Counted from the stretch's first letter, positions 7,619-17,752 are shown. The stretch: DNA of 34,885 bases from an uncultured Clostridia bacterium (GCA_904374385.1 CAJFGA010000016.1:1-34885); one strand, 5' to 3'. Notes: generated from the sequence alone by a model not told the origin. Numbers and translations: made by a program.

Positions 7619-8806
7619 TTATATGCGGATTTCTGTTTTTTTCACTTCACAAGCGTAGAGATAATCCACAAATTGTTTGGCACGGCGCGGTGAACGGCCG
7701 CCTTTGACCAAAGCCCAGCGCTCGGCAAGCGAAGAAAGTTCTTCCTCGGGAAGGTTTAGGTTTCTATCGGCGGCAAGCTGACGGACGATAGAAAGATATG
7801 CCGCTTTGCCGGTGGAAGAAAAGAGGACGGTAAGCCCGAAACGGTCGGACAGGGAGAGCTGCTCTGCCATAGTGTCCGAAGCATGTACGCTGTTATCGCG
7901 GTCGGAAAAATTTTCTTTTAAAATATGCCGCCTGTTAGAGGTCGCTGCAATCATCACGTTGGCGCTCTTTTCATGAATGCTGCCCTCCAAACTCGCTTTG
8001 AGTGAGGTAACTTTTTCATCGTTTTCTTCGAGAGAGAGATCGTCTATAAAGAGCAAAAATTTGAAGGGGAGGGCGGCGAGCGTCTCTTTGAGCGCGTTGA
8101 TTTCCATGATTTGATCTTTCGGGATCTCTACGGCGCGCAATCCGCGCTCGGCATATTTATTCAGCATGGCGTGTACAGTGGACGATTTGCCGGTGCCTTT
8201 ATCGCCGTAAAGCAGCATATTGGAATAGGGGAGACCCTCGATCAGATTGACGATATTGTCCTCGATGGCGCGCTTTTCCTCCTCGTAGTCTTTGAGGTCG
8301 TTCAAAGTAATATCGGATGTATTTTTTACGGGTATCAGACCGCCGTTTGCAAAGGTAAACGCCTTATTGCCGATAAAAATCCCGTACCCGTTTGCGTGAT
8401 AAAACGCCTCGAGCCTTTGCAGTGCGTCCCCGTCGAACAGAATGCCGCCTTTCCCCCGTCCGATGGGCGGAAGGCCGCCTTTTATGCGGCTCTGTATTTG
8501 CGGAGGCAAAGAATCTGCCGCCTGTACGATTTGCCGCAAAATGGCCAGGTCATGGCGGTAAGCCGCGCGGATATCGTCGTTAAGGGTCCCGGAAAATGCG
8601 CGGCGGGCAAACAGATTGTCGTCGTAAAGTACGGCGCGGGCGAAGTGCCCGGAAAGGTCGTGCTGTTCATCCGTTTCCAATAAAAGTGCATAAGCGGCGG
8701 CGTATTGCTCGGCGCTGTCTTCGGAAATTGCCGAAACAAAGGCGGATACAGCCCTGTCGCGGCATACATTTTTTAATAGGATAAGCTCTCTGATCGAAGG
8801 TATCAT
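7619..8806 (-). CDS. DUF815-type AAA ATPase
   Basis: An ATPase of about 395 residues. With residues counted from the upstream GTG at 8815, the P-loop GDKGTGKSS is at 204-212, Walker B FLLFIDDLSLEEND at 254-266 (Asp258-Asp259), and a sensor-like AATSNRR follows. The C-terminus holds a GGRSPRRAKQFVDY segment typical of DUF815 proteins, whose substrate is unknown. The N-terminal ~190 residues are helical, family-specific and without a recognised catalytic motif. Two starts are possible: GTG 8815, with no ribosome site, or ATG 8806, preceded at 5 bases by GGTGA, which fits the anti-Shine-Dalgarno; I prefer ATG 8806. It is a single-gene unit with its own promoter, divergent from ilvC. The function cannot be deduced from context. 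Confidence 0.8.
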   Translation of the reverse strand: MIPSIRELILLKNVCRDRAVSAFVSAISEDSAEQYAAAYALLLETDEQHDLSGHFARAVLYDDNLFARRAFSGTLNDDIRAAYRHDLAILRQIVQAADSLPPQIQSRIKGGLPPIGRGKGGILFDGDALQRLEAFYHANGYGIFIGNKAFTFANGGLIPVKNTSDITLNDLKDYEEEKRAIEDNIVNLIEGLPYSNMLLYGDKGTGKSSTVHAMLNKYAERGLRAVEIPKDQIMEINALKETLAALPFKFLLFIDDLSLEENDEKVTSLKASLEGSIHEKSANVMIAATSNRRHILKENFSDRDNSVHASDTMAEQLSLSDRFGLTVLFSSTGKAAYLSIVRQLAADRNLNLPEEELSSLAERWALVKGGRSPRRAKQFVDYLYACEVKKTEIRI

Positions 8807-8814
8807 TGCGTTCA

Positions 8815-8836
8815 CCGTAAAAAAGAATATTTACGG
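8815..8836 (-). promoter_or_regulatory. 5' hairpin in the ATPase mRNA leader
   Basis: CCGTAAA (8815-8821) and TTTACGG (8830-8836) form an inverted repeat with an 8-base loop. It sits at the predicted 5' end of the minus-strand transcript, and one arm includes the GG of the GGTGA ribosome site for ATG 8806. Confidence 0.4.
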
Positions 8837-8840
8837 CAAT

Positions 8841-8869
8841 ATTATACATTTTTCTCCCGGCAAAGGCAA
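8841..8869 (-). promoter_or_regulatory. Promoter of the DUF815 ATPase (minus strand)
   Basis: Minus strand TTGCCT (8869-8864), 17 bases, TATAAT (8846-8841). The predicted start of transcription is near 8834, giving a leader of about 28 bases to ATG 8806. Confidence 0.7.
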
Positions 8870-8931
8870 TTATTTGCGGGTAATGCGCGGCGTGTTTTTA
8901 AAATTCGAAAACCGAATGGAACCGATTGTGA

Positions 8932-10059
<1,128 letters not shown>

Positions 10060-10080
10060 CATTCTGTTCCACAAAAGATT

Positions 10081-10110
10081 TCCCGCGGGATATTCCCGCG
10101 GGATTTTTTG
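10081..10110 (+). terminator. Terminator after ilvC
   Basis: TCCCGCGGG (10081-10089) pairs with CCCGCGGGA (10095-10103) across a 5-base loop, followed by six T residues. Confidence 0.88.
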
Positions 10111-10129
10111 ACTTTTTGCCCTTTTAGAG

Positions 10130-10158
10130 TTGATAAAAAGCGCGATAAATGATATAAT
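10130..10158 (+). promoter_or_regulatory. Promoter of ftsK/spoIIIE operon
   Basis: TTGATA (10130-10135), 17 bases, TATAAT (10153-10158), about 60 bases before the TTG start of ftsK. It probably drives ftsK-rimO-pgsA-cinA. Confidence 0.82.
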
Positions 10159-10217
10159 ATTACCGTTATATCAGTAGAAAAAATCCGCAGCTTCCGCAGC
10201 GCGGAGGGGAGATCGTT

Positions 10218-13200
10218 TTGAATAATTTGGGAAGAGGCAGCGAAAACAACAATAACGATAAGGGGCGCGTGCTCACGCGAGAGACGATAGGCTTTGTGCT
10301 TGTCTTGTTTGCGGTCATCGCGCTTGTCGTTTTGATTTCGCGCAGCGTGATTTTCGGGAGCGTCGGCATGGCGATCAGCAGTTTTTTGCTCGGCGTATTC
10401 GGCTACTGTTCGTATGTGGTGCTGGCAGCGGTCATCTATACGGGCATCGTGCTCATTTCCGGTAAAAAAATTGCGGCGAAGGGTAAAACTGTCGCGCTTT
10501 GCGTGCTTGCATTTATCTTTTTGGCTTGCCTCGTTCATACGATCACTTCACAAGTCGGAGGGATCAGCAGCCGCGGCAGCTACGGAGAATATCTTTCTGC
10601 CTGCTACCGTGCAGGTGAAAACAGCTTTTTCCGTACGACAGGCGGCGGCGTCGTGCTCGGGCTGGTCGTATATCCCATTATCAGGCTTACAACGTATGTA
10701 GGCGGGTATATCATCTTTTCTTTGCTCTTGGCAGGGTCGGCCTACTTGATTTATGCTTCCCGCGCGGTCGCCTCGCACGAAAAGCGGCGCAGAAAACAGG
10801 AAGAAGAAAAGATGGTCAACGCCGCGACGGCAGATACGACCGGATTTTACGATTTGCATTACGCAGATCCTGCAGCGCCGCAAGCGCAGCCGCAGCAGCC
10901 GGCGTCCGGCTATGCCTCCTCCGAGCCCTATTCGCAGGGATATGACGGACAACCCTACGGACAGGACGCATATACGCCTTCTTATCCTGCCGCGCAGGAT
11001 CCGTCCAGACGTCTTTTTTCTGTCGGAGATGATTTCGATATGAAATCGCGGCGGGAACTTCGTCAAGACCGCCGTGCCGAAACGGCGGCGCGCCGTGCGG
11101 ACAGCCGTCAGCAAATACAGCCGGCTTCGAACATGTCTCCTTATGAACAGGGGAGAAATATTTTGTATTCGGACGACGCTTCCGGTTATAAAAACAATCT
11201 GATATTCGATTCGAGTTCCTATTTCAACAACCCGAACCGCGGATTAATCTCACGGCAGCAATATTCGAATAATTTCCGCGGCGACGAACCTTCACTGTAT
11301 TCGGAGGGGCATGAACGGACGCATCGCGCCGAGCCGCCCCGCGCAGAGCCGAAAACGCAGAGCATGCCGTCGCAGTTGTCCGAGGCGCCCAGTTACTCGT
11401 CGATGTACAGCGATGAAACGGAAAGCAATATAACCTATACAAATAGACCTAAAAAGATATTGACGGATACGACCCGCCAGGCAGATGCCGCGCAGGCAGA
11501 GACGCGTACGGCGGCATTTGGCGGGGAAAACGATTATTACCGCAAGGATGTAAATACCTCATTCTCGGCGTCGGTCAGCGAGGGCTTATCCTCGCATCGG
11601 CCCGTATCTTCCTTTACGGGCAGCGTCCCGAATACGGCGCCTTTTGATAGGGCAGGTATGCCGCCGCGGGCAGAGCAGCCTGCAGAGCAGAGCGAATCGG
11701 TTACGCCGCCCCCTTCTAGAGCGGAAATGCGTGCGGAGCAGGACCCGATCGAGCAGCCGCGCCAAACGCGCGTGAGCGGCTTTACGGATCGGCCGACTAG
11801 GACGGTCAAGAGCAAAGAGGTCGCGGAGCCTCCCGTGCAAGAGGAACGCGCGCGCCCGGAGGACAGCGTGCGTTTTATGCCTCCCAGCGATTATGAAAAG
11901 GAAGAGGAGGAAAAATCCACCCTTCGCCCGATCACGGGCGACCTTGAGTCTGCTGTCAATCTTTTTGATACGGATGAAGAGGACGCCGGCGAATCGGCTG
12001 TTCCGGAGGCAGCGGAACGGCTGCGCCGAGAAAACGAACCCGTGCGCGATCTGTCGTCTTCCCGCAGGGAAGAGCCGGTTCCGGCGAGCGAAGCGCCCAA
12101 GCAGGAGATCCCTAAAAAGAAACATATTTATGCGCGCTATGATGCGCCGCCCATTACTTACTTGCGCGATTATCAGAGCATGTACGGTATGGACGAAGAT
12201 GAGATCGAACACAATAAGGAAATCATCGTCGACACGCTCTATCAACTCAAGATACCTTCGGAAATTTTGTCCGTTACGCATGGGCCGACTGTTACGCGCT
12301 ACGATATCGAGATCCCGGGGAATATTCCGACCAATCGCGTCTTGAGCTGCGACAAGGAACTCGCCATGCGCCTGCATGCGAAAGACGGCGTCAATGTGCA
12401 GACCAATTACGAAAACGGCTCTATCAGTATTGAGGTGCCCAATAAGCAGAAGGCGACGGTGGGGCTGAAAGAAGTGATCCGTTCGGAAGGATTTACAAAC
12501 GCAAAGCCTGGATCCCTCATGTTCGGCATGGGCAAAGATATCGAGGGCAGGGCGATCTGCGGGGATATCACCAAAATGAAACATCTGCTCGTAGCAGGGT
12601 CTACCGGGTCGGGTAAGAGCGTATGCCTCAACGCGCTCATTATCAGTTTACTGTATAAATACAGCCCGGAAGATCTGCGCATCATCTTGGTCGACCCCAA
12701 GCAGGTTGAATTCAATATTTACGAAAAACTGCCGCACTTGATGATCAATGAGATCATCTTTGAGCCTGCGAAAGTCATCACAGTGCTCAACTGGGCGATC
12801 ACAGAAATGGAACGCCGATATACATTGTTCAAGGCGAAAACGAAGAGCGGTACGCTCGTGCGCGAGATCGATGAATATAATGCGCATCTCAATGAGGATG
12901 AAGAGAAGCTGCCTAAGATCGTCATGATCATTGACGAGCTTGCCGACCTCATGACGGTGGCCAAAAAGGAAATCGAAGACAGGATCCAGCGGCTCACGCA
13001 GAAATCACGCGCGGCGGGCATTCATTTGGTGTTGGCGACGCAGCGTCCTTCCACGGATGTCATCACGGGTATCATCAAATCCAATCTGCCGACGCGTATC
13101 GCCTTTAAGGTCGTACAGGAAGTGGACTCTCGTACCATTCTCGATTCGTCCGGAGCGGAAAAATTGCTCGGATACGGCGATATGCTCTACAAAATGGATA

Positions 13201-13601
13201 CGATGACCTTCCCTTACCGCGTGCAGGGTGCGTTTTTGAGTTCGCAGGAAGTACAGGATGTTGTGGAATATATTAAAGAACACAATGAGGCGTACTTCGA
13301 CGAAAGCGTGTCCGACTTTATCAATAACAACGGTTCGGCGGGCGGCGCGGAAGGGGGCGGCGAAAGCGACGACAGCGTCGAGGCGGTCTATATCGATGCG
13401 CTCCGTTATGTGGTATCTATAGGCCAGGCTTCCATTTCCATGATCCAGCGCAAGTGCTCGGTGGGATATCCGAAGGCGGGCAAGATCATCGAGTGGATGG
13501 AAAATATGGGGTATATTTCCGCATTCGACGGGGCAAAGGCGCGCAAAGTCCTTCTGACGCAGGAGGAGTTTGAGAGTAAATACGGCGACTACGGTAACTG
13601 A
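10218..13601 (+). CDS. ftsK: FtsK/SpoIIIE DNA translocase with long linker
   Basis: A hexameric, membrane-anchored DNA pump for chromosome segregation at the septum. The 1127-residue chain has four or five N-terminal transmembrane helices (about 15-180), then a very long low-complexity linker rich in Glu, Arg, Pro, Ser and Gln (about 190-630), then the alpha/beta motor with Walker A AGSTGSGKS near 794 and Walker B IVMIIDELADLM near 900, and a C-terminal winged-helix gamma domain (about 1055-1125: ALRYVVSIGQASISMIQRK) that reads oriented DNA motifs. B. subtilis SpoIIIE is ~790 residues; most of the excess here is linker. TTG 10218 is set by GGAGGGGA (10203-10210) 7 bases upstream. In a spore former this protein may serve both vegetative and sporulation septa. 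rimO begins one base after its stop. Confidence 0.95.
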   Translation: MNNLGRGSENNNNDKGRVLTRETIGFVLVLFAVIALVVLISRSVIFGSVGMAISSFLLGVFGYCSYVVLAAVIYTGIVLISGKKIAAKGKTVALCVLAFIFLACLVHTITSQVGGISSRGSYGEYLSACYRAGENSFFRTTGGGVVLGLVVYPIIRLTTYVGGYIIFSLLLAGSAYLIYASRAVASHEKRRRKQEEEKMVNAATADTTGFYDLHYADPAAPQAQPQQPASGYASSEPYSQGYDGQPYGQDAYTPSYPAAQDPSRRLFSVGDDFDMKSRRELRQDRRAETAARRADSRQQIQPASNMSPYEQGRNILYSDDASGYKNNLIFDSSSYFNNPNRGLISRQQYSNNFRGDEPSLYSEGHERTHRAEPPRAEPKTQSMPSQLSEAPSYSSMYSDETESNITYTNRPKKILTDTTRQADAAQAETRTAAFGGENDYYRKDVNTSFSASVSEGLSSHRPVSSFTGSVPNTAPFDRAGMPPRAEQPAEQSESVTPPPSRAEMRAEQDPIEQPRQTRVSGFTDRPTRTVKSKEVAEPPVQEERARPEDSVRFMPPSDYEKEEEEKSTLRPITGDLESAVNLFDTDEEDAGESAVPEAAERLRRENEPVRDLSSSRREEPVPASEAPKQEIPKKKHIYARYDAPPITYLRDYQSMYGMDEDEIEHNKEIIVDTLYQLKIPSEILSVTHGPTVTRYDIEIPGNIPTNRVLSCDKELAMRLHAKDGVNVQTNYENGSISIEVPNKQKATVGLKEVIRSEGFTNAKPGSLMFGMGKDIEGRAICGDITKMKHLLVAGSTGSGKSVCLNALIISLLYKYSPEDLRIILVDPKQVEFNIYEKLPHLMINEIIFEPAKVITVLNWAITEMERRYTLFKAKTKSGTLVREIDEYNAHLNEDEEKLPKIVMIIDELADLMTVAKKEIEDRIQRLTQKSRAAGIHLVLATQRPSTDVITGIIKSNLPTRIAFKVVQEVDSRTILDSSGAEKLLGYGDMLYKMDTMTFPYRVQGAFLSSQEVQDVVEYIKEHNEAYFDESVSDFINNNGSAGGAEGGGESDDSVEAVYIDALRYVVSIGQASISMIQRKCSVGYPKAGKIIEWMENMGYISAFDGAKARKVLLTQEEFESKYGDYGN

Positions 13602-13602
13602 T

Positions 13603-14928
13603 ATGCTGGAAAATAAAAAATTCGGCATGATCTCCCTCGGCTGCGATAAAAACAGGGTGGATGCGGAGAGAATGCTCGATGTCATCCGTTCGCACGGTCT
13701 TTCCGTCACGGACAATATGGCTGAAGCAAACATCCTCATTGTCAATACTTGTGCCTTTCTCAATGCGTCGAGGCAGGAAGCGATCGATGCGGTGCTCGAG
13801 TGCGACGCCTATCGCGGAGGAAGTTTAGAAAAGGTGGTCGTCAGCGGCTGCCTGCCCGAAAAGTATATCGATGAGTTGTTTCCCTCTTTGACGGAAGGGG
13901 ACATCTTCCTCGGCTGCAACGACGCAGAGATCCTGTTGGAGGCGATCGAGCGCTCCTATAAAGAGGGGCGCGTCAATGCCGTCGGATGTGGGCGCGAGCA
14001 TCTTGCCGGCCGCGTTTTGACGACGCCGGCGCATTACGCATATTTGAAAATTGCCGACGGGTGCAATAATTTTTGCACTTACTGCTTGATCCCGAAGATC
14101 CGCGGCAAATACCGTTCATATCCGATCGAAAAACTCGTGCAAGAGGCAGCTTCTTTGGGCGATCTTGCCGAACTTATACTCGTTGCGCAGGATGTGACGC
14201 GGTATGGGGAGGATCTATATGGGGAAAAGAGTTTGGTGCGGCTGATCCGTTGTCTAAGCGAGTTGGAAAACATTCATTCGATCCGCCTGCTGTACTGTTA
14301 TCCGGATGTCATCGACGATACGCTGATCGCGGAGATGCGGGATAACGAAAAAGTCGTCAAATATATCGATATTCCCTTGCAGCACAGCGAAGACAGGGTG
14401 TTAAAACTTATGAATCGTAAGGGTACGCGTGCGGAATATCTTGCGCTCATAGCAAAGCTGCGGCAGAATATTCCCGGTATTGCGATCCGTTCTACCTTTA
14501 TAGCAGGATTTCCTACAGAAACGGAAAAAGAATCGGCTGCATTGGTGAGCTTCGTGCGAGAGGCAAAGCTGGCGAATTGCGGATTTTTCGCCTATTCCCG
14601 CGAGCCTGACACGCCCGCTTATAAGTTAAAGGGGCAAGTTCCGGAACGGGTCAAGACGAAGCGCGTAAAGCGGCTTTATGCGGCGCAGGAAGAAGTTTCC
14701 GCCGCTTTTCTGGCCGGCTTTGTGGGTAAGCGCCTCGAGGTGCTCTGCGACGGCATCGATTATGAAAACGGCCGTTTTGAAGGCCGCGCTTATTTCAGTG
14801 CGCCCGATATCGACGGCAAAGTATATTTCAATGCGCCCGAAGCGCAACAGGGAGAATATTACACCGTGCTCATCACGGGGGCCGACAGTTATGATCTGTT
14901 CGGCCGAACGGAGGATTATACTGAATGA
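13603..14928 (+). CDS. rimO: Ribosomal protein uS12 methylthiotransferase
   Basis: Radical-SAM enzyme that adds a methylthio group to a conserved Asp of ribosomal protein S12. Three Cys of the N-terminal UPF0004 cluster (Cys14, Cys50, Cys83) and the radical-SAM triad Cys154-x3-Cys158-x2-Cys161 are present, each set binding a 4Fe-4S cluster. The IPLQHSEDRVLKLMNRKG segment and a C-terminal TRAM domain complete the family plan. The start SLGCDKNRVDAERML distinguishes RimO from MiaB. ATG 13603 begins right after the ftsK stop (13599-13601), suggesting translational coupling. An upstream TTG at 13570 is too close to its GGAGGAG. The 3' end overlaps pgsA by 4 bases. Confidence 0.95.
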   Translation: MLENKKFGMISLGCDKNRVDAERMLDVIRSHGLSVTDNMAEANILIVNTCAFLNASRQEAIDAVLECDAYRGGSLEKVVVSGCLPEKYIDELFPSLTEGDIFLGCNDAEILLEAIERSYKEGRVNAVGCGREHLAGRVLTTPAHYAYLKIADGCNNFCTYCLIPKIRGKYRSYPIEKLVQEAASLGDLAELILVAQDVTRYGEDLYGEKSLVRLIRCLSELENIHSIRLLYCYPDVIDDTLIAEMRDNEKVVKYIDIPLQHSEDRVLKLMNRKGTRAEYLALIAKLRQNIPGIAIRSTFIAGFPTETEKESAALVSFVREAKLANCGFFAYSREPDTPAYKLKGQVPERVKTKRVKRLYAAQEEVSAAFLAGFVGKRLEVLCDGIDYENGRFEGRAYFSAPDIDGKVYFNAPEAQQGEYYTVLITGADSYDLFGRTEDYTE

Positions 14929-15572
14929 ATCTACCTAATAAAATTACGCTGACGCGGATTTTCATGATTCCCGTTTTTGTCGTCGTCTTTTTTTTGACGG
15001 CGATCCCGTACAATTATTTTATTGCAGGTATCATTTTTGTTGTTGCCGCTTGTACCGATTTCATTGACGGGCATATTGCACGCAAATATAATCTAGTCAC
15101 CAATTTGGGTAAATTTCTTGATCCCATAGCAGATAAAGTGCTCGTTTCTACAGCGCTCATCTGTATGCTCGTAAAGCCTGAACTCTTGCAAGTGATGTGG
15201 CAGGGTGAATGGGTAATGACCGTCTGCAGTATTTGTACTGCCGTTATTTTGGCGAGAGAGCTGATCGTGAGCGGCTTTCGTATGGTCGCCGCCTCCTCTG
15301 GCTTGGTGCTTGCCGCCGACAAGGTGGGAAAAGTCAAGACGACCTTCCAAGACATCTCAATCGCAATGCTGCTCATCGGGGCGGATTTTTTCGGGCTTTT
15401 GGGTGTGAGCAAAGTTCTCAATGTGATCGGCTTGATTTGCCTTGCCGCTGCGGCTGTACTGACGATATGGTCGGGCGCGGGTTATATCATAAAAAACAGG
15501 CAGGTACTGCGCGTTCCTGCAGAGGAAAAAGATGAAGAAAATAAGGGGGAGAAAAATTCTGAAGATTCATGA
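14925..15572 (+). CDS. pgsA: CDP-diacylglycerol--glycerol-3-phosphate 3-phosphatidyltransferase
   Basis: Integral membrane enzyme making phosphatidylglycerol phosphate, the committed step to phosphatidylglycerol and cardiolipin. The CDP-alcohol phosphotransferase signature is complete: Asp45, Asp48-Gly49, Ala52-Arg53, Gly62, Asp66 and Asp70 in the order D-x2-DG-x2-AR-x8-G-x3-D-x3-D. There are about five or six hydrophobic helices. The tail is charged (EEKDEENKGEKNSED) and probably cytoplasmic. At 215 residues it is slightly longer than usual because of that tail. The start overlaps the rimO stop in an ATGA, and its stop overlaps the cinA start in the same way. The rimO-pgsA-cinA-recA order is common in Firmicutes. 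Confidence 0.95.
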   Translation: MNLPNKITLTRIFMIPVFVVVFFLTAIPYNYFIAGIIFVVAACTDFIDGHIARKYNLVTNLGKFLDPIADKVLVSTALICMLVKPELLQVMWQGEWVMTVCSICTAVILARELIVSGFRMVAASSGLVLAADKVGKVKTTFQDISIAMLLIGADFFGLLGVSKVLNVIGLICLAAAAVLTIWSGAGYIIKNRQVLRVPAEEKDEENKGEKNSEDS

Positions 15573-16648
15573 AAAACGGTTGTATCGTTCTCAGAAATAT
15601 TAAAAATTATTATACGGAAGGGGAAATTGCGGATTCGATTTCCTCTTTGATCGACGGCGGATATTTTATTGACAAAATGTTCGTTTTGTCCGATGCGGAT
15701 GAACGCGAATTTGCGCAGACATTTGCCGAGTGTAAAAATTTTTTTGAAAATGTTTTTGTCTTGGCGGAGGAGAATAAGCTGTCTTTATTTCGCGAACAGG
15801 CGTGCGATATTTTAGGTGTGCGGCCTGCAGATGAGGTGCGGGCGGATCTCGATCAGAAGTCTTTCTTTTTCTTGAAAACGGGAGCGGCGGGGGCTGCTTA
15901 TATACGCAATGAGGCCATCCCATATTTAGATGAAAAGTATGCGATCAGCCATGCAAGGATGGTGATCCGTGCGGTAGGAGTTCCTCCCGAAAAATTAAAG
16001 AATGTCATTGCGGAGGCGGAGAAACAGAGCGGCAAAGTGCTCGTTTATAATCTATCCGAAAAGTGGGGAGATCAGCGCATCGAAATTTTGTATGACAGCA
16101 ATTCGCCTAAGATGATGGTGGACGGCGTCATGCGCATAGTGGTCGACGGCTTAAACGAATATATATATGCGGTAGAAGACACGCCGCTTGCAACATGTAT
16201 TTTCGAGATGCTGAAGCTACGCAATATGCGGCTGGCTTTGGCGGAGTCCTTTACGGGCGGAGGCATCGCCAAGAAGTTGGTGGAGGTTCCCGGGGTCAGC
16301 GCGGTGCTCTATGAGGGGATCGTAGCATATGATAACGGGGCAAAAATCAAACGCCTCGGGGTCACGCAGATGACACTTTTGCGGCATGGCGCTGTATCGG
16401 ATGAAACGGCATATGAGATGGCTGCCGGTTTGATTGCGGCTGGCAATTGTAATGTATCTGTATCGACGACGGGTATTGCCGGACCGCAGTCCGACGATAC
16501 CGGGAAACCGGTGGGCCTTTGCTATATAGCGGTGGGGCTGCGCGAGTCGGTTTACGTTTACAAATATGTTTTCAAGGGCAGCCGTGAAGACATTACACAG
16601 CGCGCAATTAATCAGGCTTTATTTCTTTTATATAAGCAAATTAAGTAA
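15569..16648 (+). CDS. cinA: CinA-like protein with degenerate N-terminal domain
   Basis: The C-terminal part (about 210-359) is a clear CinA/PncC-type amidohydrolase (NMN deamidase) domain. It holds ALAESFTGG (223-231), VPGVSAVLYEGIVAYDNGAKI, a GAVSDETAYEMA segment and TTGIAGPQ. The serine of the AES motif is kept, but the usual Cys of ESCTGG is Phe. Residues about 110-205 match the middle region of CinA. The first ~105 residues sit where the MoCF-like pyrophosphatase domain (usually ~170 residues with a TGGLGPT.DD motif) belongs, but they are short and lack that motif. At 359 residues the protein is about 50 shorter than usual. Placement before recA is the classic cinA-recA arrangement. NMN deamidation is likely; pyrophosphatase activity is doubtful. 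Confidence 0.88.
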   Translation: MKNGCIVLRNIKNYYTEGEIADSISSLIDGGYFIDKMFVLSDADEREFAQTFAECKNFFENVFVLAEENKLSLFREQACDILGVRPADEVRADLDQKSFFFLKTGAAGAAYIRNEAIPYLDEKYAISHARMVIRAVGVPPEKLKNVIAEAEKQSGKVLVYNLSEKWGDQRIEILYDSNSPKMMVDGVMRIVVDGLNEYIYAVEDTPLATCIFEMLKLRNMRLALAESFTGGGIAKKLVEVPGVSAVLYEGIVAYDNGAKIKRLGVTQMTLLRHGAVSDETAYEMAAGLIAAGNCNVSVSTTGIAGPQSDDTGKPVGLCYIAVGLRESVYVYKYVFKGSREDITQRAINQALFLLYKQIK

Positions 16649-16677
16649 TTTACGCAGTATTATGCGTGGCATAGAAT
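16649..16677 (+). promoter_or_regulatory. recA: Candidate recA promoter with inverted repeat
   Basis: TTTACG (16649-16654), 17 bases, TAGAAT (16672-16677). An inverted repeat ACGCA-N6-TGCGT (16652-16667) overlaps the -35 and spacer and could be an operator. No Bacillus-type GAAC-N4-GTTC LexA box is visible. Confidence 0.4.
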
Positions 16678-16714
16678 GCGTTTTATAGTGTAAAATTTTA
16701 TTCGGGAGTTTTTT

Positions 16715-17743
16715 ATGGATAACGAAAAGATGAAGGCGCTCGACCAAGTGCTTGCACAGATCGAAAAACATTATGGCAAGGGAGCGATCATGAAGCTCGG
16801 AGATGCCGCCGGCAATACGGATATCGAGGTGATTCCGACCGGCTGCCTTTCTTTGGATATTGCACTCGGTATCGGCGGTTTGCCTCGCGGCAGGATCATC
16901 GAGATCTATGGGCCGGAATCTTCGGGTAAAACGACGGTCGCCTTGCATGCGATCGCGCAGATTCAAAAAATGGGCGGCATCGCTGCGTTTGTGGATGCTG
17001 AGCATGCGCTTGACCCGGTTTATGCCAAAAAGTTGGGTGTCGATTTGGATAACCTCTATGTTTCGCAGCCGGATACGGGGGAGCAGGCGCTGGATATCTG
17101 CGATTCCCTCGTGCGCAGCGGGGCTGTCGATCTCATCGTCATCGATTCCGTCGCGGCGCTCACGCCTAAGGCGGAGATCGAAGGAGAGATGGGCGAATCG
17201 CATGTCGGGTTGCAGGCGCGTCTGATGTCGCAGGCGCTCAGAAAGCTCACGGGCATCATCAACAAGTCCAATACATGCGTTATCTTTATCAATCAGCTGC
17301 GCGAAAAGGTCGGTATCATGTTCGGCAATCCTGAAACGACGCCGGGCGGCAAGGCTCTTAAATTTTATGCCAGCGTGCGCATCGATGTGCGCAAGGCGGA
17401 TGCCCTGAAAGACAGTGAAGGGATCATGGGCAATAAAACGCGCGCAAAAATTGTCAAAAATAAGCTTGCTCCTCCGTTCAAAACGGCAGAATTCGATATC
17501 CTGTACGGCGAGGGGATTTCGCAGGAAGGCTGTATCATCGATCTCGGTACGGCTGTCGGAGTCATCGGCAAGAGCGGGGCTTGGTTCTCTTACGAGGGGG
17601 AAAAGGTCGCGCAGGGACGCGAAAAAATGCGCGAATGGCTGAAAAACAATCCGGATAAATCGAAGGAAATCGAGGAGAAGATCCGCGCCGCCTATAAAGG
17701 GAAGCCTGTTGAAGACAAAGAGCAAGAGGCGGAAGAGGAATAA
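16715..17743 (+). CDS. recA: Recombinase RecA
   Basis: RecA forms ATP-dependent filaments on single-stranded DNA for homologous recombination and triggers LexA self-cleavage. The 342 residues are collinear with the family and there is no intein. Walker A GPESSGKT is at 66-73, Glu and Asp of EHALDP follow, Walker B is [21 protein letters not shown], and the L2 region holds [21 protein letters not shown]. The C-terminus is short and acidic ([10 protein letters not shown]), as in most bacteria. ATG 16715 has GGGAG (16704-16708) 6 bases upstream. It lies 66 bases after cinA and 9 bases before nadE, so nadE may be cotranscribed. Confidence 0.98.
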   Translation: MDNEKMKALDQVLAQIEKHYGKGAIMKLGDAAGNTDIEVIPTGCLSLDIALGIGGLPRGRIIEIYGPESSGKTTVALHAIAQIQKMGGIAAFVDAEHALDPVYAKKLGVDLDNLYVSQPDTGEQALDICDSLVRSGAVDLIVIDSVAALTPKAEIEGEMGESHVGLQARLMSQALRKLTGIINKSNTCVIFINQLREKVGIMFGNPETTPGGKALKFYASVRIDVRKADALKDSEGIMGNKTRAKIVKNKLAPPFKTAEFDILYGEGISQEGCIIDLGTAVGVIGKSGAWFSYEGEKVAQGREKMREWLKNNPDKSKEIEEKIRAAYKGKPVEDKEQEAEEE

Positions 17744-17752
17744 AATTTTACG

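Noticed and set aside
13570-13602. rimO start at TTG 13570
   Set aside because: Its GGAGGAG is only 2-3 bases away, and the family N-terminus is already complete from ATG 13603.
16715-17743. Intein or frameshift in recA
   Set aside because: The reading frame is continuous and collinear with standard RecA from Walker A to the acidic tail.
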